Source: Symbiodinium natans (Eukaryota; Sar; Dinophyceae; Suessiales; Symbiodiniaceae). Taken from it: a stretch of DNA of 64,000 nt. The stretch is from assembly GCA_905221605.1 (NCBI GenBank), contig CAJNDS010002097.1, forward strand, positions 518,501 to 582,500. Reading direction: 5' to 3'. This document shows positions 57,801 to 64,000 of this stretch, piece after piece; position 1 is the first letter of the stretch, and each line of letters opens with the position of its first letter. The position numbers and the translations under genes were made by a program. The notes beneath the pieces were generated by a model, which saw only the letters and a program-made list of their open reading frames with translations, was not told the origin of the DNA and did not search any database.

Positions 57801-59760
57801 TTAATTTCTGCCCTGACAGGCTCCCGGAAAATTAAAATTATTAAAATTATTAAAATTATTAAAATTATTAAAATTATTAAAATTATTAAAATTATTAAAA
57901 TTATTAAAATTAGTAAAATTATTAAAATTATTAATTTCTGCCATGAGAGGCTCCCGGAAAATTAAAATTATTAAAATTATTAAAATTATTAAAATTATTA
58001 AAATTATTAAAATTATTAAAAAAATTAAAATTATTAAAATTATTAAAATTATTAAAATTATTAAAATTATTAAAATTTTTAAAATTATTAAAATTATTAA
58101 TTTCTGCCCTGAGAGGCTCCCGGAAAATTAAAATTATTAAAATTATTAAAATTATTAAAATTATTAATTTCTGCCATGAGAGGCTCCCGGAAAATTAAAA
58201 TTATTAAAATTATTAAAATTATTAAAATTATTAAAATTATTAAAATTATTAAAATTATTAAAATTATTAAAATTATTAAAATTATTAAAATTAGTAATTT
58301 CTGCCCTGAGAGGCTCCCGGAAAATTAAAATTATTAAAATTATTAATTTCTGCCATGAGAGGCTCCCGGAAAATTAAAATTATTAAAATTATTAAAATTA
58401 TTAAAATTATTAAAATTATTAAAATTATTAAAATTATTAATTTCTGCCCTGAGAGGCTCCCGGAAAATTAAAATTATTAAAGTTATTAAAATTATTAAAA
58501 AAAATTAAAATTCTTATTTTCTGCCCTGAGAGGCTCCCGGAAAATTAAAATTATTAAAATTAATACAATTATTAAAATTATTAAAATTACTAAAATTATT
58601 AAAAATTATTAAAATTATTAAAATTATGAAACAATTAATAATTAAAATTTTAATAATTTTAATAATTTCAATACTTTTAATAATTTTAATAATTTTAATA
58701 ATTCTAATAATTTTAATAATTTTCATTTTCCGGGAGTCTCTCAGGGCAGAAATTAATAATTTTAATATTTTTAAAAATTTTAATAATGTTAATAATTTTA
58801 ATAATTTTAATAATTTTAATAATTTTAATAATTTTAATAATTTTAATTTTCCGGGAGCCTCCCAGGGCAGAAATTAATATTTTTAATAATTTAATAATTT
58901 TAATAATTTTAATAATTTTAATAATTTTAATTTTCCGGGAGCCTCTCAGGGCAGAAATTAATAATTTTAATAATTTTAATAATTTTAATAATTTTAATAA
59001 TTTTAATAATTTTAATAATTTTCATAATTTTCATAATTTTAATAATTTTAATAATTTTAATAATTTTAATAATTTTAATAATTTTAATAATTTTAATAAT
59101 TTTAATTTTCCGGGAGCCTCTCAGGGCAGAAATTAATAATTTTAATAATTTTAATAATTTTAATAATTTTAATAATTTTAAGAATTTTAATAATTTTAAT
59201 TTTCCGGGAGCCTCTCAGGGCAGATATTAATAATTTTAATAATTTTAATAATTTTAATAATTTTAGTAATTTTAATAATTTTAATTTTCCGGGAGCCTCT
59301 CAGGGCAGAAATTAATAATTTTAATAATTTTAATAATTTTAATAATTTTAATAATTTTAATAATTTTAATATTTTTAATTTTCCGGGAGCCTCTCAGGGC
59401 AGAAATTAATAATTTTAATAATTTTAATAATTTTAATAATTTTAATAATTTTAATTTTCCGGGAGCCTCTCAGGGCAGAAATTAATAATTTTCACTAATT
59501 TTAATAATTTTAATAATTTTAATTTTCCGGGAGCCTCTCATGGCAGAAATTAATAATTTTAACAATTTTAATAATTTTAATAATTTTAATAATTTTAATA
59601 ATTTTAATTATTTTACTAATTTTAATTTTCGGGGAGCCTCTCAGGGCAGAAATTAATAATTTTAATAATTTTAATAATTTTAATAATTTTAATAATTTTA
59701 ATAATTTTAATAATTTTAATAATTTTAATTTTCCGGGAGCCTCTCAGGATTATTAAAAAT
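57800..59760. repeat. Palindromic satellite: conserved 30-mer separated by AAAATTATT runs, inverting at about 58.6 kb
   Basis: In the left half a unit AATTTCTGCCCTGAGAGGCT-CCCGGAAAATT occurs about eight times (57803, 57933, 58099, 58167, 58297, 58347, 58439, 58517). In the right half its reverse complement occurs about eleven times (58725, 58849, 58932, 59106, 59204, 59286, 59380, 59456, 59523, 59625, 59728). Spacers are variable numbers of the 9-mer AAAATTATT (or complement). The switch point is near 58560-58720. CCCTGAG and CCATGAG forms alternate in the left half. The 9-mer keeps frames open (KII or NFN peptides), not genes. Confidence 0.95.
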
Positions 59761-59842
59761 ATTAAAATTATTAAAAATATTAAAATTATTAAAATTTTTA
59801 AAATTATTAATTTCTGCCAACGTCCTTTTGAAATCCGACCGT

Positions 59843-59937
59843 AGGGTCTATTTAGAAGCCGTGCTCTTCTAGGTTTATTACATTTAGGTATATGGACCTG
59901 TATTATAAATCACAAGCCCCAGCTTCTAAATAGACCC
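59843..59937. mobile_element. MITE-like element, GGGTCTATTTAGAAGC family
   Basis: GGGTCTATTTAGAAGC at the left and GCTTCTAAATAGACCC at the right are perfect inverted repeats around about 60 bp of AT-rich interior. The outside flank TTTTGCTCA plus poly-C matches the 29.6 kb copy. Confidence 0.75.
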
Positions 59938-59949
59938 GGTTTTGCTCAC

Positions 59950-60360
59950 ACACCCCCCCCCCCCCGCCCCCCCCATTCACCGCAGGTGATTGCCGGAGAA
60001 GTTGAGATCCAAGGAGGCAGCTGGTCCACTTTGGGGTTTAGGGTTTAGGGTTTAGGGTTTAGGGTTTAGGGTTTAGGGGGGGTTTAGAGGTGCAGGGTTT
60101 AGCGCTCCAGTGCCTCTAGTGCCCAGGAACGTTGGGCATTGTAGCTGCAGGTATCTCTACAAGAATTGCTAAAGCCGAAGCACTATAACCGCCAGGTGTC
60201 TTAGGATGAATCTGGGGAATGAAGTTTTCTAGAGCTCCTCACAGGCACGATCTAGGACACTCGCCCTCGAGTCACTTTTGGTTTTCAAGGGTATAGGGTT
60301 CAGGCTTTCGGGCAGCAAACCCGACACGAGCCGAGCCATTTGAGGGCCCCCCCCCCCCCC
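59950..60360. other. Poly-C blocks and TTTAGGG patch
   Basis: C runs at about 59950-59975 and 60347-60366; TTTAGGG units at 60035-60076. Nothing else is assignable. Confidence 0.6.
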
Positions 60361-60489
60361 CCCCCCGAAAAAAGAAAAAACATAATAAACAATAGATCAT
60401 AAATAATATCAAATGACAAAGAGTCCTCAGAGCCTTAGAGCAACCACAGCCCCTTGCACTCAACAACATTGGTAGTGAGGGCCCATGGA

Positions 60490-60830
60490 ACTCCTACTCA
60501 CCCCGCACACCCTCCGCACCCTATGCATCGCCACCCTATCAACCCTGTACACCCTCTAAACCCTATGAACCCTGCAAACCCTTTACACCCCATCAACCCT
60601 GCCAACCCTCTGAACCCTATAAACCCTTTTAAACCCTCAAAACCCATTCAAACCCCTATAAACCCTCGCACCCCCCAAAAAACCCTATAAACCCCACAAA
60701 CTCCTCTAAATCCGATCAACCCTCTAAATCCTCTAAACCCCCAAAAAACCCTAAACGCCCCATTAAACCCCCCAAAGAGATCTAAACCCCAAAAACCCTA
60801 AACGCCCCACTAAACCCCCCTAAGAGAAGA
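60490..60830. repeat. Degenerate AACCCTNNAAACCCT tract
   Basis: Phrases of the type AACCCTATGAACCCTGC / AACCCTCTAAACCCC are spaced 11-13 bp apart, a strongly diverged C-rich telomere-like array. Pro/Asn open frames are artefacts. Confidence 0.8.
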
Positions 60831-60899
60831 GGCATCTATGACCTGGACAGCGGCCGCGTCCGATGGCTCGGAAAGAGCCCTCGGTCCTGAGGTGCAGGG

Positions 60900-63800
60900 G
60901 TTCAGGGTTTAGGGTTTAGGGTTTAGGGTTTAGGGTTTAGGGTTTAGGGTTTAGGGTTAAACCCTAAAACCCGAAGCCCTAAGGCCTATAGGCCCTGACT
61001 TAAAGGTTTCTCCGAAAGCCCTAAGCCCGAAAACCCTAAGCCCTAAAACCCTCGTTTTGCGGCTCTGTCCAAGGGTGCAGGGCTTCTAGGTTTGAGGATT
61101 GTTGCTAGGTTTGAGGATCGTTGCCAGCAAGATATACGGACGGCCACGGTTGCACGTGTGAAATCTGTGTGCTTTAGGGTTTGGGGCTTAGGGTCTAGGG
61201 ATAGGTTTGGATTCCTTAAAGGTTTTCGGGAGTGTCACCCTCTTCAGTTTGTCCATTCAGGGGGGGGGGGGGGGGGGACCCCTGAACCCTAAACCCTGAC
61301 CGAGCCTCTGGGTTGTCTAGCCAGCACACAACCCCGAAAAGCCTAAACCCCACATAAACCCCAATCCCCGAACGCGAAGCCATGAGCCCCAAACCCTAAA
61401 CCCGAAACCCTGCCTAAACCCCAACCCCCGAATGCGACACCACGAACCCCAATCCCTAGTCCCTGAACCCTTAGGCCCAAGCGCCCTCGGCCGGTTGTAG
61501 GTTCCAGGATGGTTTAGGGTTTAGGGTTTAGGGTTTGTAGGGTTCAGGGTTTAGGATCAGAGCACCTCATGCCCACAAGCCAGGTGGAAGTGCACTGAGA
61601 AATTTATTTACAGCCCGTTTTCCATTTTTTCTTTCGTTGGTCCATTGGTTGCCAGCCCATCCGGGAGATTTAGCAACTGGAGGTAGGGCCCCCTCGGCAA
61701 GATCCGCACCTCTAAGCTCTGCTGTAAACCCGAAGACAGCAACCTATCTCTGGCGAAACCCTGCGTTAGGGAACTAGGGCCACAGGAAAGCTCTGCAAGA
61801 GCTGGTTTGGTTTCTTCTTTCGCTTGAGTTGCTCGAGTCAGAACACTGCTAACCTCGTCCCTTAAGGTCCCGCAGCATGCCCTAATTTCCTATTGAGAAC
61901 TTGTTTGTCAATGTCTAAGCTTCTTCCTGATCTCGTTATTGGCACTGTGGCTATCGGGGATGTAGGGAACTTGCTGAGGGTGCCAACATTTTTGAACATG
62001 CGGACTGGAGAAGCATTCTCTTGAGAGGACCCATTAAAACTAGGACCCAGAGTTGGCACCTGTCTTGCTTGTTTCAGAGTTTACCCGTATACTTTCCTTT
62101 AGACTACTTTAGACAAAATCGGAAACCGTTTTGATTCCTCTGTTACTCTGGGACCTAGTTGCAAGCAACCTGCAATCTGCCCTGATGTGGTGAAGGCTCG
62201 CGAGCCCGCACTTGGGGTAGTGCAGAAATGCTTGCACCCACCAGTGACAAGTATACATATACATAGATGCGTATCAGTGTTTACATAATATATGTATATA
62301 TACGCGTAGTAAGCATATGTTTACATATATGCGTCGTAACCACCAATTTTCATGTAGTATGATACCACGCTGGTTGCACCGTCAGGTCTTGGACGCGCGG
62401 TCCAAGCGATCTGCCAGACAGTTTCATGATCTAGCTTAGGGTTTCGGGTTTAGGGTTTAGGGTTTAGGGTTTAGGGTTGAGGGTTTAGGGTTTAGGGTTT
62501 AGCCATGGCATGGGAAGAGCTAAGTGCAGCTGCCAAGCGCACGCTCCCTAAACCCGAGCCCTGAACCCGAAAGCGGAGACCGGAAAAAAGCTGTCTGGCA
62601 GATTCTGACAGTCTTGGCTCCTGCCTTTTAATCCAGGGGCTGCTTATGTCCACAAAAGATCCGTAGAGGGCTGCGAAGCCCTGAGACCCAAGCACTACAT
62701 ATGTGCTTCGTGCGAGCATCAAGCCAAGAAAAAAGCAAAAACTTGCAAACTCTCCAAGCCCCGAACGCCGAACGCTAAGTTCCTGAAGCCTCAGCCCTAA
62801 GCCCCATGCTGTTTGAAGCTCGGAAACACGTGGGATTCAACCCTAAACCCCAAACCCCAAACCCTAAACCCTAAACCCTGAAACCCTAACCCGGTGTTGG
62901 GCGGACTTGGGTCTGGGCGATGGACGGAATGCGGGCACCCATGACCTAAACCCTGAACCCTAGGGTCAAGGATTTCTGGGCTCCTGAAAGCCATGAAGGC
63001 CTCTAGAGGGCGCGAAAAGTTCAAACCCCGCCCAAAAAAAACCGAGAACACTTGCATTTGGGCCCAAGCATACCTCTTTTAATCCGCGTGTCCCCGTGCT
63101 CGCTTTTCTTTCGCATCCAGGCGCAGACCTTGGCCATGACTGGGTCGTGTAGGGTTTGAGGCTTCGGGTTTTGGGCGGCCTAAACCCTAAACCCTAAACC
63201 CTAAACCCTAAACCCTAAACCCTAAACCCTAAGGGTAGTTTGGGAGAATGTGGCTTTGACATCAACGGCATGGTCATGTTTCGGGCCTGCAGTCGCGATT
63301 CTTCAAGTTGGCCCCAAGCCATCAACCCCAAGCCCTACTTTAATTATATTCTTATACGGGGCTATAAGCGTATTAGTATTCTGGGCCCCGTTATAAGCCC
63401 TAAACCCGAAACCCGAAACCCTAGCTTCTCAGACCTTGCGGCTTCGCAAGGCGCTTTTTTTGGCTGCCTGACTGCCTTCGGTGGGTGTAGGGGCTCAGGG
63501 TCTTTAAGGCTCATCATGCGACCTCACTATTCCCTCCCAGGACGGGCTACTATACCCTATAACCCCGATAACCCCTTAAAAAGGCCCTTTATAGGGTTGA
63601 TTATGGGGACTATACTGCCTAGTAGCCACTCCTTACGAGCCAGCGAACAAAAAGTGAAGGTAACATGTCTGCCTACCAGCAACTGAGCCGCACCATGCAG
63701 CAGGCCGGACGTGAAGCACTTGGGTCTCTATCCAAAGCATGGTCTCTTTTGGGGTATGGGTAGTATATTCTGCTCAGTTTTGAGGGGTCTACACAGGGCC

Positions 63801-64000
63801 AATCACGGTCTGTTTTGGGGTATGCGGGTGTTGGGGTTCTAGCGCTCTAGTGACTCTAGCGTTTTCGTGTTGAGGGGTTTTGGGGGTTAAAGGCTGTAGG
63901 GTTGAAGGTTTAAGGGCTTCAGGTTAAAGACCCTAAACCCCATCAACCCCTAAACCCTACACCCTAGACGCTACACCCTAAACCCTAAACCCTGAACCAT
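60900..64000. other. Telomere-motif mosaic to window end
   Basis: TTTAGGG at 60903-60956, 61510-61535 and 62440-62503; CCCTAAA at 62840-62880, 63180-63232 and 63935-64000. A C-run complement (G20) is at 61260-61277. 61560-62350 is motif-free DNA with a TA-rich patch (62255-62335). A 63540-63610 segment, CTATACCCTATAACCCCGAT...ATGGGGACTATA, is an imperfect hairpin. No gene is supported. Confidence 0.65.

Noticed and set aside
57943-59136. Lys-Ile-Ile and Asn-Phe repeat proteins
   Set aside because: The 9-bp period makes any frame open; both strands behave alike.
57800-59760. CRISPR array
   Set aside because: The spacers are not unique sequences but multiples of one 9-mer, the repeats reverse orientation, no cas genes are near, and the context is eukaryotic.
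1-64000. rRNA, tRNA and dinoflagellate spliced-leader sequence
   Set aside because: Looked for by eye (leader core CCATTTTGGCTCAAG, tRNA B-box-like GGTTCGAATCC, rRNA landmarks) and found none; a covariance-model search would be decisive.

Overview
This window looks like nuclear DNA of a eukaryotic alga, most likely a dinoflagellate. Three things suggest this. Plant/alga-type telomere motifs (TTTAGGG and its complement) occur in dozens of short tracts on both strands. Long stretches are non-coding and rich in repeats. The one large gene appears to be split by short introns, one of them GC-AG, and from memory its protein modules resemble a family common in dinoflagellate predicted proteomes. 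I see no operons, bacterial ribosome sites, rRNA, tRNA, spliced-leader sequence or CRISPR array. The assignment is inference; no database search was possible.

Layout. 1-6.2 kb: subtelomere-like DNA with a TA microsatellite, a large foldback element (893-1425), a decayed tandem array (1560-3250) that resumes at 5566 after a probable 2.3 kb insertion, G/T-runs and an AT-rich tract. 6.2-29 kb: a mosaic of short single-copy fragments joined by TTTAGGG/CCCTAAA tracts in both orientations, with small hairpin (MITE-like) elements inside; two copies carry clear 4-bp target duplications. 29.8-34.7 kb: a satellite array of about 170 bp monomers with a higher-order period near 780 bp. 34.87-45.44 kb: the main gene, on the minus strand. 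45.4-49.0 kb: a tandem duplication next to the first exon, then decayed possible coding DNA including a Hint-like segment. 49.0-49.2 kb: one diverged monomer of the 29.8-34.7 kb satellite, same orientation. 49.6-52.1 kb: four to five tandem units of about 560-700 bp carrying GGGCTTA runs. 52.1-57 kb: mostly unassigned DNA with two short tandem arrays. 57.8-59.76 kb: a palindromic minisatellite. 60-64 kb: telomere-motif mosaic again.

The centrepiece is the 34.87-45.44 kb gene. Read on the minus strand, its open segments give in order: a short N-terminal exon; a region with two F-box-like stretches, two possible beta-rich segments and a Cys/His cluster; a PD-(D/E)XK nuclease with the full motif set; a D5/SF3-type helicase whose Walker A lysine is Gln; a region with family-A-polymerase-like motif spacing; a C2H2 zinc finger; and a MULE-type DDE transposase with a basic tail. 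Three of the joins can be explained by introns that restore the reading frame. One protein that combines replication machinery (nuclease, helicase, possible polymerase) with a cut-and-paste transposase would be an unusual, possibly undescribed, self-replicating mobile element. It lies between copies of one satellite family and contains no telomere motifs, as if it had inserted into that array.
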